In this document: positions 52,835 to 60,565 of the stretch, piece by piece
Layout of the letters: every line of letters begins with the position of its first letter
Position numbering within the stretch: the first letter of the stretch is position 1
Assembly: GCF_028993575.1 (NCBI RefSeq)
Contig: NZ_CP118615.1
Location: forward strand, 4,555,001 to 4,619,000
Length of the DNA stretch: 64,000 bases
Source of the DNA: Micromonospora cathayae
GTDB taxonomy: Bacteria; Actinomycetota; Actinomycetes; Mycobacteriales; Micromonosporaceae
Direction of reading: 5' to 3'
Program-made: the position numbers and the translations under genes
The notes under the pieces: generated by a model
Told to the model about the DNA's origin: nothing
Database searches by the model: none
What the model saw: the letters and a program-made list of their open reading frames with translations, nothing else

Positions 52835-52892
52835 GCCGACGTGCGCGGCGTGCGGGCGGACTCGGCGGGCCGACGTGCGCGGCGTGCGGGCG
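52835..52892. repeat. 24-bp direct repeat, 34-bp period
   Basis: GCCGACGTGCGCGGCGTGCG plus GGCG occurs at 52835-52858 and again, identical, at 52869-52892; a diverged third copy starts near 52813. It fills the gap between the solute-binding fusion gene and the convergent DUF2804 gene. Confidence 0.8.
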
Positions 52893-52929
52893 TGCCGACG
52901 GGCCTCGACCGGGCCGGGCGGGCCCTGCG

Positions 52930-53910
52930 CTACCAGCGGTTGCGGGCCTCCTCCGCCCAGCCGACCAGGCCGTCGAGGTCGATCCGCTTCCCGTCGTCGG
53001 TGGCCGCCCAGCCGGTGAAGTGTCCGAAGCACTGGTGGGTCTCGTTGGCGACCACCCCGAGGTTGGTCCGGGCGGCCCGCTCGTGGAAGGGGTGGAACGT
53101 CACGTCGACCCGGCCACCGGTGATCCGCCACGGCCGCAGCCAGTCCGACCGGTCGTACCGCCAGCGCAGCTCGTCACCGATCTTGTGTAGCCGGCCGTCC
53201 ACGACGAGCGCGTTCTCGGTGCTGCCGGTGCCGTCGGTCCAGGCTCCGCCGAGCTGCACCGACCGCCCGGGTCCGCTGCCCGCGGCCCAGTTCCAGACGA
53301 TCGCGTACGGCCACTTGCCCCGGCCGTGGTCCAGCACCGCGAACGAGTCGGCGACCGGGACGTCGTACCAGGTGGGGCCGACCCGGAAGCGGCCCCGCAC
53401 CGGCCGCCCCACGTCCTTGACCGTGTACTGGAAGCGGCGGCTGCTCCACGGCACCACCACCCCGAGCGACTCGTGCCCGGCCGGCAGCGGCATGGTCAGG
53501 TCGATCTCGACGTCCCCACCGGTGGCCCGCAGGGTGGTGCCGTCCGGGCTCTGGTCGATGGTCACCCGCACCGGACCCGATCCGACCTCCACCCGCCCGA
53601 CGCCGCTGCGGTCGGGCAGGACGACGCCACGGGCCAGCGGCACCACCGCCTCGGTGCCGGTCTCCGTGCCGGTGGCCCGGTCGAGCAGGTAGACGCTGTG
53701 CACCCCGGCGTAGTCGAGCGAGGAGGCGACCACCCCGAGGATGTGGCCGGGGGTGACCACGCCCCAGTACTCCCACCGCTTGCGTCGGCCCCAGCCGCGC
53801 AGGTCGGCCCGGTGCAGCGGGCGGCGGGTCCAGCCGACCGCGTCGGGGTTGAGTCGCCCGTCCGGCCGGCACAGCTCGACCGGCTCGGTGATCTCCCGCT
53901 CGTGCGTCAT
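52930..53910 (-). CDS. DUF2804 domain protein
   Basis: 326 residues. It fits the DUF2804 pattern: EPVELCRPDGRLNPDAVGWTR at the N-terminus, RKRWEYWGVVTPGHILGV, GRGKWPYAIVWNWAAGSG, a beta-rich middle, and a C-terminal TFHPFHERAARTNLGVVANETHQCFGHFTGW. No catalytic role is established; lipocalin-like or hydrolase-like beta folds have been suggested for relatives. It is on the same strand 62 bases after the deacetylase gene, with two palindromes between them. Confidence 0.83.
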   Translation of the reverse strand: MTHEREITEPVELCRPDGRLNPDAVGWTRRPLHRADLRGWGRRKRWEYWGVVTPGHILGVVASSLDYAGVHSVYLLDRATGTETGTEAVVPLARGVVLPDRSGVGRVEVGSGPVRVTIDQSPDGTTLRATGGDVEIDLTMPLPAGHESLGVVVPWSSRRFQYTVKDVGRPVRGRFRVGPTWYDVPVADSFAVLDHGRGKWPYAIVWNWAAGSGPGRSVQLGGAWTDGTGSTENALVVDGRLHKIGDELRWRYDRSDWLRPWRITGGRVDVTFHPFHERAARTNLGVVANETHQCFGHFTGWAATDDGKRIDLDGLVGWAEEARNRW

Positions 53911-53922
53911 GGCGGCAGGTTA

Positions 53923-53968
53923 CCGACCGGTCGGCCGGGCCACTACCGCTTCCCGACCGACCGGTCGG
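53923..53968. repeat. Duplicated 12-bp palindrome, 34 bp apart
   Basis: CCGACCGGTCGG occurs at 53923-53934 and 53957-53968; both are perfect palindromes, and flanking ACTACCG is also duplicated (53942, 53972). They lie between the deacetylase stop and the DUF2804 start, so they could be operators for DUF2804 or hairpins ending the upstream transcript. Confidence 0.7.
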
Positions 53969-53972
53969 GCTA

Positions 53973-54587
53973 CTACCGTGGCCGTTCCGGCAGGGTGAAC
54001 CGCCAGTGGTCCGCCCTGAGCAGGGGGATGACCCGGTCGACCGCGTCGACGGTCTGGCTGCGGTCCCCGCCGCCGTCGTGCAGGAGCACCACCGCGCCCG
54101 GGGTGACGCCGTCGAGCAGGCGGCGGACCAGTTCGTCGGTGCCCGGCGGCTCCCAGTCGGTGATGGCCAGCCGCCAGCCCAGCGACCGCAGGCCGAGCGA
54201 CGCGGCCACCGCCGGGCTCTGCCCCCACGAGCCGTACGGGGCGCGGAAGTACCCGATCCGGGCGTCCGGTACGGCTCGTCGGATGGCGGCGTCGGTCTCC
54301 CGCAGGTCGGCCGCGATCCGCTCGGGCGTCCAGTTGCCCATGTCGTCGTGGTGCATGCTGTGGTTGCCCAGGGTGTGCCCGTCGGCCACGATCCGGCGGA
54401 CGATCTCCGGGTGCGCGTCGACCTGGTCGCCCACCAGGCAGAACACCGCGCTGACCCGGTGCCGGCGCAGGACGTCCAGCAGGCGTGGGGTGTCGGTCGG
54501 GTCGGGGCCGTCGTCGAAGGTGAGGCAGGCGACCCGGCCGTCGCCCCGGGTGGTGTCGACGATGGGGTGGCTGACTCGGCCCGACAC
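53973..54587 (-). CDS. Polysaccharide deacetylase, NodB/CE4 family
   Basis: 204 residues from GTG 54587, chosen for GGAGAGG eight bases upstream; an in-frame GTG at 54611 would add eight residues without a good site. NodB homology domain: motif 1 TFDDGP with catalytic and metal Asp, motif 2 NHSMHHDD (metal His pair), motif 3 FRAPYGSWG, motif 4 TDWEPPGT and motif 5 VLLHDGGGDRSQ with the catalytic His. No signal peptide or anchor is visible, so a cytoplasmic sugar or amide deacetylase is as likely as a cell-wall one. It follows the PLP enzyme by about 60 bases on the same strand. Confidence 0.9.
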   Translation of the reverse strand: MSGRVSHPIVDTTRGDGRVACLTFDDGPDPTDTPRLLDVLRRHRVSAVFCLVGDQVDAHPEIVRRIVADGHTLGNHSMHHDDMGNWTPERIAADLRETDAAIRRAVPDARIGYFRAPYGSWGQSPAVAASLGLRSLGWRLAITDWEPPGTDELVRRLLDGVTPGAVVLLHDGGGDRSQTVDAVDRVIPLLRADHWRFTLPERPR

Positions 54588-54647
54588 GGCAACCGCCTCT
54601 CCGGCCCGCACCGTCGTGGTGCCGCCACGAGCGGCCGTGGCAGGGGC

Positions 54648-55787
54648 TCAGCCGAGGATAGCCGACGGTCGATCGATTGGTGTCGGCCGCGCCCGGTGAC
54701 CCGCCACCGGCCGGTGTCCCGGCGGCCCGGTGGACACGATCCGGGCGACCGCCCGGCCGCTTCCGATGACGTCCGGCATCCGATGGTCGGCGGTGACCAG
54801 GAAGATCAGCCGTAGGCCCGTGCCGCAGGCCGGCCGGACGCAGACGGTACGCACACCGGCACGCCGTAGCCGGTCGACGGTGCGGTCGGCGACGGCGGCC
54901 GTGACCGGCACCAACTGGGTCGGCCAGTTCCCGGTGTTGGCGGTGCTCACCCCGTGGTCCCGGAGCCGGGCCCGGAACACCCGGACCAGCCGGTCGAGGC
55001 GGACCCGCCGGGCCGCCGCGTCGGCGTCGTCCGCCAGGGCGTGACCCAGCGCCGCCTGACTGGCGGCGGACGGCGCGCTCGCGTGCACCCGGCACGGACC
55101 GTACCGACGTACCAGGTCGATCAGGTCGGGCGGGCCGGCCACGACGGCCAGCGGCGCACCGAACGCCTTCGCCGCCGAGGCCACGACGACCAGCCGGGCC
55201 GACGGCGGGAGGGCCAGCGCCGCGCTGACACCCCCGCCACCGTGACCGTACGGCGCACCCGGGTCCGGTGCGGCCCCGACCAGGCCGAACGCCTGCGTGT
55301 CGTCGACCAGGACGAGCCCTCTTCTCGGTGCCAGCGCGGTGAGCAGGTCGGGTATCGGTGCCAGCCGGCCGCAGCCGGTGCACAGGCCGTCGACGAGCAG
55401 GACGGGACGGACCCCGAGCGGGAGCGCCCGCACCGCCCGGGCCACGGCCGCCGCCCCGAAGTGCGGCACCACGACCTGGTCGCCCGCCGCCCCGGAGACC
55501 CGCAACGCCATCCGGGCGATCGGGTACGCCGCCTCGTCGATCAGCGCGACGGTCGGTTGCCGATGCAGCACCGACCACACGTCGACCAGGCCGTGCAGGG
55601 TCGAGGTCGCCAGCACCGCGTCGGCCCGGCCCATCCGCCGGGCGACGTCCCGGGCGAGCCGGTCGGCCTGGGGAAACTCCGCCAGGCCGGCCGGCCGACC
55701 GGTGGTCAACGCCTGCCACGGCGACAGTTCGGCGTGACCGTGCCGGTACCCGAGATAGCTGCTGGAGGTGAAGTCCACGGGTCTCAC
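54648..55787 (-). CDS. PLP-dependent alpha-oxoamine synthase-like enzyme (BioF/KBL family)
   Basis: 379 residues from GTG 55787, overlapping the preceding stop by four bases. Fold type I PLP enzyme resembling 8-amino-7-oxononanoate synthase: N-terminal YLGYRHG, GLVDVWSVL, cofactor Asp and partner in LVLVDDTQAFGLVG, PLP Lys in VASAAKAFGAPLAVV and SAPSAASQAALGHAL. It has about 30 extra proline-rich residues at the C-terminus. Biotin genes are absent nearby, so condensation of an amino acid with an acyl thioester to a lipid- or product-type aminoketone is as plausible as biotin synthesis. Confidence 0.83.
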   Translation of the reverse strand: MRPVDFTSSSYLGYRHGHAELSPWQALTTGRPAGLAEFPQADRLARDVARRMGRADAVLATSTLHGLVDVWSVLHRQPTVALIDEAAYPIARMALRVSGAAGDQVVVPHFGAAAVARAVRALPLGVRPVLLVDGLCTGCGRLAPIPDLLTALAPRRGLVLVDDTQAFGLVGAAPDPGAPYGHGGGGVSAALALPPSARLVVVASAAKAFGAPLAVVAGPPDLIDLVRRYGPCRVHASAPSAASQAALGHALADDADAAARRVRLDRLVRVFRARLRDHGVSTANTGNWPTQLVPVTAAVADRTVDRLRRAGVRTVCVRPACGTGLRLIFLVTADHRMPDVIGSGRAVARIVSTGPPGHRPVAGHRARPTPIDRPSAILG

Positions 55788-57574
55788 GGCAGGAGGTGGC
55801 GATCCTGGGGCTCAGCGGCGATCGATCGCACCGGGGAACCGGGGACGTCGTAGCCGCCGAGGGTCACCCGGCGGGGCGGCATCAGCTCCCTACCGGCCGT
55901 GGAGGCACGCTGGTCCGCTCGGGCCGCCAGCAACTCGCTGGGCATCGTCGTGTCGACGCCCTGCCGGAGGTCCACCCCGGTGGCCGCCCGGTAGGCGTGG
56001 ATGTACCCCTGGATCTCGGGCCGCCAGTACCGGGCCCAGTTCACCGCCGAGACCGGTTCGTTCTGGGTGGCCCAACTGCCGTACCGGATCGACAGCAGCA
56101 GCTGTTCCCCGAACACCCCGAGGTCCCGGAAGTGCGTCACGTTGACGTCGTCCCAGTCCATGATGGACTTCATCGTGTCGACCCGGTCCATCCAGCGTTC
56201 CTTGTACGGGACCATGGGGCGCCCGCCGAGGAACTCGCGCATCTCGGGGCGGCCCAGCATCCACAACTGCATCAGGGTCTCGACCCGCGCCGTCCACGGC
56301 AGGTCCCCGTACTGGTTGTCGGCACCGGCCGTCACCACCAGCTGGGTCTCCTGAAGCGCGCTGAGCAGCGGGAAACCGTCGGACTGCACGGTGAGGTTGT
56401 CGTCCTGCTCGTAGAACTCGGTGCACTGGTGGAGCAGGTTGTGGAAGGCGGAGACGAACTGGGACCGGTTGTCCACGCCGGCGACGTTTCCGGCCGCCTT
56501 GCCGATCAGCCGCAGTCCGTACTCGTGCTGGTACTCGTAGTCGCGGCGCTGGACCGACAGGGTCCCGCCCTTGTCCTGGATCCACCCCCACAGGATGTTG
56601 TTCAGGGGGCGTAGCGAGTCGAGTTCGAACCGGGCGAGCGGGTCGGGACGGCGCCTGGTGTTGGGCAGGTTCTGGAACCGTCGGATGATCACGTTGTGGG
56701 ACTGCTGGACCATCGCCTCCTCGTGCCAGTACACCCAGAACAGCTCGATACCGAGCGGACCGACGAGGCGGGCCGGGTCCACCCCGTAGCTGTCGCCGAT
56801 CACCTCACCCGGAGCCTTCAGCGGCAGGTCGGCCAGCCCTTCCATGATGGTTTCGAGGTAGGGCAGGACCCTGGGTTCCGCGTGCGCCTCCAGCCGCTGG
56901 AGGTAGTTGTCCCGAAGCTGCACCAGCCAGTGCTCCGGCAACGGGTTGCTGCTGCGGCGCAGGAGTTCGCTGCGCTGTTCGTCGGACCCCGCCCAGGACT
57001 GGTCGTACCGGGGCTGCAGCTGATCGGCTCCGTGCTCGTTGCGCAGGTAGTCCTGCACGAGTAGCCCGACCTGACTCATGAGGAAGAACTCGGTGGCGGT
57101 ACGGAGGAAGTCGTAGCCGACCGAGCCCAACAGGGGTGAGCCCTTCTCCGACTGCGGCGGCGTGTCTCCCGGGGCGAACACGTGGGGCTTCCGCTCCGCC
57201 AGCAGCCGGTCGACGTAGTCGCTGTAGTGGTGGAAGTTGATGGCGTCCGTGCGGTTCCGGATGATCGTCCAGAGGTTCTGGTCGGCGGTGGCTCCCCAGC
57301 TGGCCGGAGTCAGTTTGACCGGGAACGGCGGGCGGAGGTCCGGTCCGGGATCGAGTCGGACCTTCGGGTCGGGTCGCGTGTCCGTCGGGGCGGTCGCACG
57401 GGGATCCGCGTCCGAGCGGGCGGTGGCGGACCTCGTCGAGGTGGGCTTCGGCGTCGCCCGGTCCGCTTTGGGCCTGGCCGCCCGGTCAGCCTTGGCGGTG
57501 CCCGCGGACGTGGTGTTCCTGCGGGTGGCGGTCTTCGTGTCCCTGCCGTTTCCTGAATCCTTACGTGCGGTCAT
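55784..57574 (-). CDS. Unrecognised 596-residue protein with basic disordered N-terminus
   Basis: ATG 57574 has GGAG upstream. Residues 1-75 are Lys/Arg/Thr/Ala/Asp-rich and likely disordered. The rest is soluble, rich in Trp and Tyr and mostly helical by eye (NLWTIIRNRTDAINFHHYSDYVDRLL, YDFLRTATEFFLMSQVGLLVQDYL, FWVYWHEEAMVQQSHNVIIRRFQ). No signal peptide, membrane segment or known motif is seen. It lies 20 bases after the HEVGH gene and overlaps the PLP enzyme, so it is part of the same operon. I do not recognise the family; a structural or scaffold role is only a guess. Confidence 0.82.
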   Translation of the reverse strand: MTARKDSGNGRDTKTATRRNTTSAGTAKADRAARPKADRATPKPTSTRSATARSDADPRATAPTDTRPDPKVRLDPGPDLRPPFPVKLTPASWGATADQNLWTIIRNRTDAINFHHYSDYVDRLLAERKPHVFAPGDTPPQSEKGSPLLGSVGYDFLRTATEFFLMSQVGLLVQDYLRNEHGADQLQPRYDQSWAGSDEQRSELLRRSSNPLPEHWLVQLRDNYLQRLEAHAEPRVLPYLETIMEGLADLPLKAPGEVIGDSYGVDPARLVGPLGIELFWVYWHEEAMVQQSHNVIIRRFQNLPNTRRRPDPLARFELDSLRPLNNILWGWIQDKGGTLSVQRRDYEYQHEYGLRLIGKAAGNVAGVDNRSQFVSAFHNLLHQCTEFYEQDDNLTVQSDGFPLLSALQETQLVVTAGADNQYGDLPWTARVETLMQLWMLGRPEMREFLGGRPMVPYKERWMDRVDTMKSIMDWDDVNVTHFRDLGVFGEQLLLSIRYGSWATQNEPVSAVNWARYWRPEIQGYIHAYRAATGVDLRQGVDTTMPSELLAARADQRASTAGRELMPPRRVTLGGYDVPGSPVRSIAAEPQDRHLLP

Positions 57575-57594
57575 CGTTCACTCCGTTCCGGTTG

Positions 57595-58929
57595 TCAGGT
57601 GGGAACAACTTCTCTGGATAGGGCGGCCCGTCCGGTGACCTGCTGCTGGTGGGCCGAGGCGTGGGCCACCCGGAACGTCGACTCCCTGGCCCACGTGGTC
57701 AGCATCGCGTCGACCTCCCGGATCTCGGCTGCCGCCGACAACGTGCCGTCCCAGCGGGCCTGGGCCAGCAGGGCGAACCGCAGCGCGGGTGACAGCCGCG
57801 CGGCGAGGGCCGGGTCCGCGGTCGCCTGGTCCCGCAGGTGGCGCAGGTTTCTCGGATGCCTGCTCGGATGCGCCAGGGCCGCCGACAGGCTGGTCCCGTC
57901 CAACGGGGAGGGCTGGAACTCGGCCAGCAGCGTCGCCAACGTGGGCAGGGTGGGAAGCAGGCGGTCGATCACCTCCCGGACCTTGTCCGGCACGCCGGAC
58001 AGCGGGTAGAGCTGACGCCAGACCCGTTCGACGGCCGCCCACTGCCGGTCCGGGTAGAGATGGTTTCCCAGGGCGCACGACAGCAGTACACGTATCCAGG
58101 GAAACGGATGCGGATCGTTCAGGTTGACCCGGAAGACGAAGGCGCGCGGCAGGTTCACCACCCCGATCAGGCCGAGCGTGGCCCCGACCCCCAGGCGTGC
58201 GCTCGCCCAGAAGTCCGCCACGACCTCCGACATCCACCGGGACCAGCAGGTCCAGGCGAAGGCCCGGTCCCGGTCCGTCGAGGCGGCCAACCGGTCCACC
58301 GCCGCCCGCAGCGCCGGCACCAGTTCGAGGAGGGCGGCCCCCTGGTGGCCCACCTCGTGGAACAGCGACGACGCGATGCCGAGTCCGACCATCCGTTCCC
58401 GGGGCATCCGGATGATGGCGACCGGATTCAGGACGTTTCCCGGCAACCGGGTCCGGGCCCGCCGGATGGCCGCTCCCGGACCGCGGTCCAGGTAGCAGAC
58501 GATCGGTACCGCCCGGCCCAGTCGTCCGTCGTTGAGGCGGAGCGCGTCGGCCGCCGCCACGTCCAGCCCGGACAGCCACAACCCGACACCGCTCTCCGAC
58601 CGTTGCACCACGATGTTGGAGAACAGGTCCAGCTGGGACAAATGGTCGTTGACCCGTAGGCGCAGTATCGCGAACCGTCGCTGCTGTTCTTCCGGGGAAA
58701 CCTCTGCGGCGTCGTTCTGCAACCATTCCAGGAAGCTCCGTGTGATTCGCAGCATCCTGGTCCGCTCTCGGTGCAGGAACTCCTCGATGCCCATCAGGGC
58801 CTGCGGCAGCGGCGCTGCCGCAGGCACCATGATGTGCTTTTCGATGAACGGTCGCAGCGATTCCACCCGAGCGAGCAGCGCCTGGACTTCCGTCGCGAGA
58901 AACACGCGCGCTTCAGCGGAATCCGACAT
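57595..58929 (-). CDS. Putative zinc metalloprotease-like protein (HEVGH)
   Basis: 444 residues from ATG 58929; the frame stays open to 59667, but ATG 58929 follows the upstream stop by two bases and begins sensible protein (MSDSAEARVFLATEVQ). The N-terminal third is helical. HEVGH near residue 190 (SSLFHEVGHQGAALLELV) fits HExxH zinc sites, and SEVVADFWASARLG about 45 residues later offers a Glu and Asp as the third ligand, as in gluzincin-like sites. No signal peptide. Function is unknown; it may process its operon partners. Confidence 0.8.
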   Translation of the reverse strand: MSDSAEARVFLATEVQALLARVESLRPFIEKHIMVPAAAPLPQALMGIEEFLHRERTRMLRITRSFLEWLQNDAAEVSPEEQQRRFAILRLRVNDHLSQLDLFSNIVVQRSESGVGLWLSGLDVAAADALRLNDGRLGRAVPIVCYLDRGPGAAIRRARTRLPGNVLNPVAIIRMPRERMVGLGIASSLFHEVGHQGAALLELVPALRAAVDRLAASTDRDRAFAWTCWSRWMSEVVADFWASARLGVGATLGLIGVVNLPRAFVFRVNLNDPHPFPWIRVLLSCALGNHLYPDRQWAAVERVWRQLYPLSGVPDKVREVIDRLLPTLPTLATLLAEFQPSPLDGTSLSAALAHPSRHPRNLRHLRDQATADPALAARLSPALRFALLAQARWDGTLSAAAEIREVDAMLTTWARESTFRVAHASAHQQQVTGRAALSREVVPT

Positions 58930-58931
58930 GG

Positions 58932-59615
58932 CTACACGTCGAGCAGAACGATGTTCTGGCCCCGACGCTGCCAGCGTCCCTCCCGCCGGGAGGCCGACAC
59001 CGACCCGTCGATCATGAACTCCCCGAACTGCCGACGCCGGGGCCGTACCCGGGTCTGCACGAGCGCGGCCGGCGCGATCTTGCTGACCGCGTTCACGATC
59101 GCCTTGCTCGCCACGCTCGTCGGCGGCTCGCCGGACGGCGCCAGTCGGCTCGCCTGCCGCGCGGCCTCCGCACCGATCTGCACGATCCGCTTGGCGACCT
59201 CGTGGTCGAGCTCCTGGGGTTCGACCTCGACGGGCAGCTCGTTGATCAGGCCACTCGCCATGGTGCCCAGCCGGGTTCCGATCGTCGTGCCGATCCCGGG
59301 CGCGACGAAGCTGCCCAGGGCACCCCCGACCGCCGGGAGGCCCTTCTTCACGAGCGTCTTGGCCCCGTCGATCACCGCCTGACCGACGTCCGACTTGGCG
59401 AAGTTGGAGATGCCCCGGACCGCGCTGTTGAACAGGTCGCCGAGGAACTCCTCCAACTCCTCCTCGGAGCTGACCTCGAGCAACTCGTTCGCGAGTTCCG
59501 CTTCCTGGGACTCCGACAGGATGCCGGGGACCACGCTGCCGAGCACCCCGCTCAGCATGTCGCCCAGGAAGTTGTCCCCGTCGATCTCGTACGTCATGGT
59601 CTTGCTGCGTGCCAT
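58932..59615 (-). CDS. Small Gly-rich protein, paralogue 2 of sigma-54 operon
   Basis: 227 residues from ATG 59615 with AAGGAG nearby. An acidic helical segment (EAELANELLEVSSEEELEEF) is followed by KKGLPAVGGALGSFV and PGIGTTIGTRLGTMASGL, a glycine-zipper-like amphipathic stretch, then a helical segment about AARQASR and a basic C-terminal end RRGQNIVLLDV. The ELLE..SEEELEEFLGDL..SA block aligns with RLLDATGEDELDRLVADLLGSA of the gene just upstream, so the two are related. No signal peptide. Family name not recalled; membrane or particle association is inferred from the glycine-zipper pattern. Confidence 0.82.
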   Translation of the reverse strand: MARSKTMTYEIDGDNFLGDMLSGVLGSVVPGILSESQEAELANELLEVSSEEELEEFLGDLFNSAVRGISNFAKSDVGQAVIDGAKTLVKKGLPAVGGALGSFVAPGIGTTIGTRLGTMASGLINELPVEVEPQELDHEVAKRIVQIGAEAARQASRLAPSGEPPTSVASKAIVNAVSKIAPAALVQTRVRPRRRQFGEFMIDGSVSASRREGRWQRRGQNIVLLDV

Positions 59616-59651
59616 TTCCTTCTCCTTCGATTGGTGTTTGTGTCGTTGCGT

Positions 59652-59668
59652 GGTGTCGAGAAGACACC
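59652..59668 (-). other. Small hairpin between the two paralogues
   Basis: GGTGTC (59652-59657) pairs with GACACC (59663-59668) around GAGAA in the 80-base gap between the stop of paralogue 1 and the start of paralogue 2. It lacks a T-tract; processing or partial attenuation setting the ratio of the two proteins is possible. Confidence 0.4.
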
Positions 59669-59695
59669 GACGCCCGGTACCGATGACGGTGGCCG

Positions 59696-60418
59696 TCAGC
59701 AGGCGTTCCGGAACTCCGATCCGCATACCGGGCAACGGTCGTCCGCGGCGGTCTCGCCGTCGTCGCGGATGCGGGCGACGGTGGACCCCGCGTCGCGGTC
59801 CCGGGTCGGTTGGCCCGATCCTGTCGCGGCGAGCATGTCGTCGCTGATCAGGCCGGGTGCCAGGTGGTTGGCGGCGGTGACGGCCGCATGGTGGACCACC
59901 CGGCCGGGTGGCCCCGATCCGGCCCGTCGCTCGGTTTCGTGGACCGCCTCGCGGGCGAACCGTACGAACGAGCGGGCCAGCTCGAGTTCCTGGTCCTCCG
60001 GGCTCAGGCCCTCCACGTTCACGCCGAAGTACCGCCTGGCGGCGGGGGCGACCGGGTCCACCGGTCCCCTGCCCGTGTTCCACCCGACCGGGCGGTCCCG
60101 ACCGCGGGACAGGATCGGCTGCACCCTGCTGGCTGCGTCCCGCAGGATGCCGCCGATCTGTCGACCCTCACGGGTCCGGGCGAACCGGGCTCCACCACGT
60201 GGGGCGGAGCCCAGCAGGTCCGCGACGAGGCGATCGAGTTCGTCCTCGCCCGTCGCGTCGAGAAGCCTTGTCGCGAACTCCAGTTCCATGTTCTCGTCGT
60301 CCTGGCCCCACTCTCCCTCCAGCGTCTCGTACGCGTCGCTCGGTTCACGATCCGCGTTCGGCCACTCCACGAGCGGCTCATGGTCGTGCCGGTCCAGGAC
60401 AGGGTCGAAATCATGCAT
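59696..60418 (-). CDS. Small acidic protein, paralogue 1, first gene after sigma-54 promoter
   Basis: 240 residues from ATG 60418, chosen because GGAGG lies six bases upstream; the open frame to 60454 would begin at the predicted transcription start. Acidic N-terminus, then NMELEFATRLLDATGEDELDRLVADLLGSA in pieces, similar to paralogue 2; YFGVNVEGLSPEDQELELARSFVRFAREAV; and a C-terminal CPVCGSEF..C, possibly metal-binding. Paralogue 2's glycine-zipper stretch is missing here. First gene downstream of the -24/-12 element, with a leader of about 35 bases. Confidence 0.82.
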   Translation of the reverse strand: MHDFDPVLDRHDHEPLVEWPNADREPSDAYETLEGEWGQDDENMELEFATRLLDATGEDELDRLVADLLGSAPRGGARFARTREGRQIGGILRDAASRVQPILSRGRDRPVGWNTGRGPVDPVAPAARRYFGVNVEGLSPEDQELELARSFVRFAREAVHETERRAGSGPPGRVVHHAAVTAANHLAPGLISDDMLAATGSGQPTRDRDAGSTVARIRDDGETAADDRCPVCGSEFRNAC

Positions 60419-60464
60419 TCCATGCCTCCGTCGAGTGGCTTGTTCCGCGGTCACCCATCAGGAA

Positions 60465-60479
60465 GCAAGCAGCGTGCCA
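60465..60479 (-). promoter_or_regulatory. Sigma-54 (-24/-12) promoter
   Basis: The minus strand reads TGGCACG-CTGC-TTGC (60479 to 60465), an exact match to the sigma-54 core TGGCACG-N4-TTGC, with TT following as preferred. Start of transcription is predicted near 60453, giving a 35-base leader before the GGAGG/ATG of the 240-residue gene. It is oriented toward the unknown-protein operon and lies 87 bases beyond the rpoN stop codon. Confidence 0.88.
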
Positions 60480-60519
60480 GGCCCGATCCGGACGTCGGCC
60501 CGCGTGCGTGACGCCGCTG

Positions 60520-60559
60520 CGGCGAAGGACACTTCGCCGGATCCGAAGACGGCTTCGCC
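60520..60559 (-). promoter_or_regulatory. GGCGAAG repeats / hairpin: activator site or rpoN terminator
   Basis: CGGCGAAG (60520-60527) and CTTCGCCG (60532-60539) form a perfect 8-bp hairpin with a GACA loop. A further CTTCGCC at 60553-60559 is a direct repeat of 60532-60538 at 21 bases, about two helical turns. The block lies 41-80 bases upstream of the -24 element, where enhancer-binding-protein sites are found. It also directly follows rpoN and could end its transcript. Confidence 0.5.
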
Positions 60560-60565
60560 GCCGGG

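Noticed and set aside
52930..60418. Extracellular contractile injection system or gas-vesicle-like cluster
   Set aside because: No sheath, tube, baseplate, spike, AAA+ assembly ATPase of that type or GvpA-like protein is visible; only the tight operon and unknown proteins remain.
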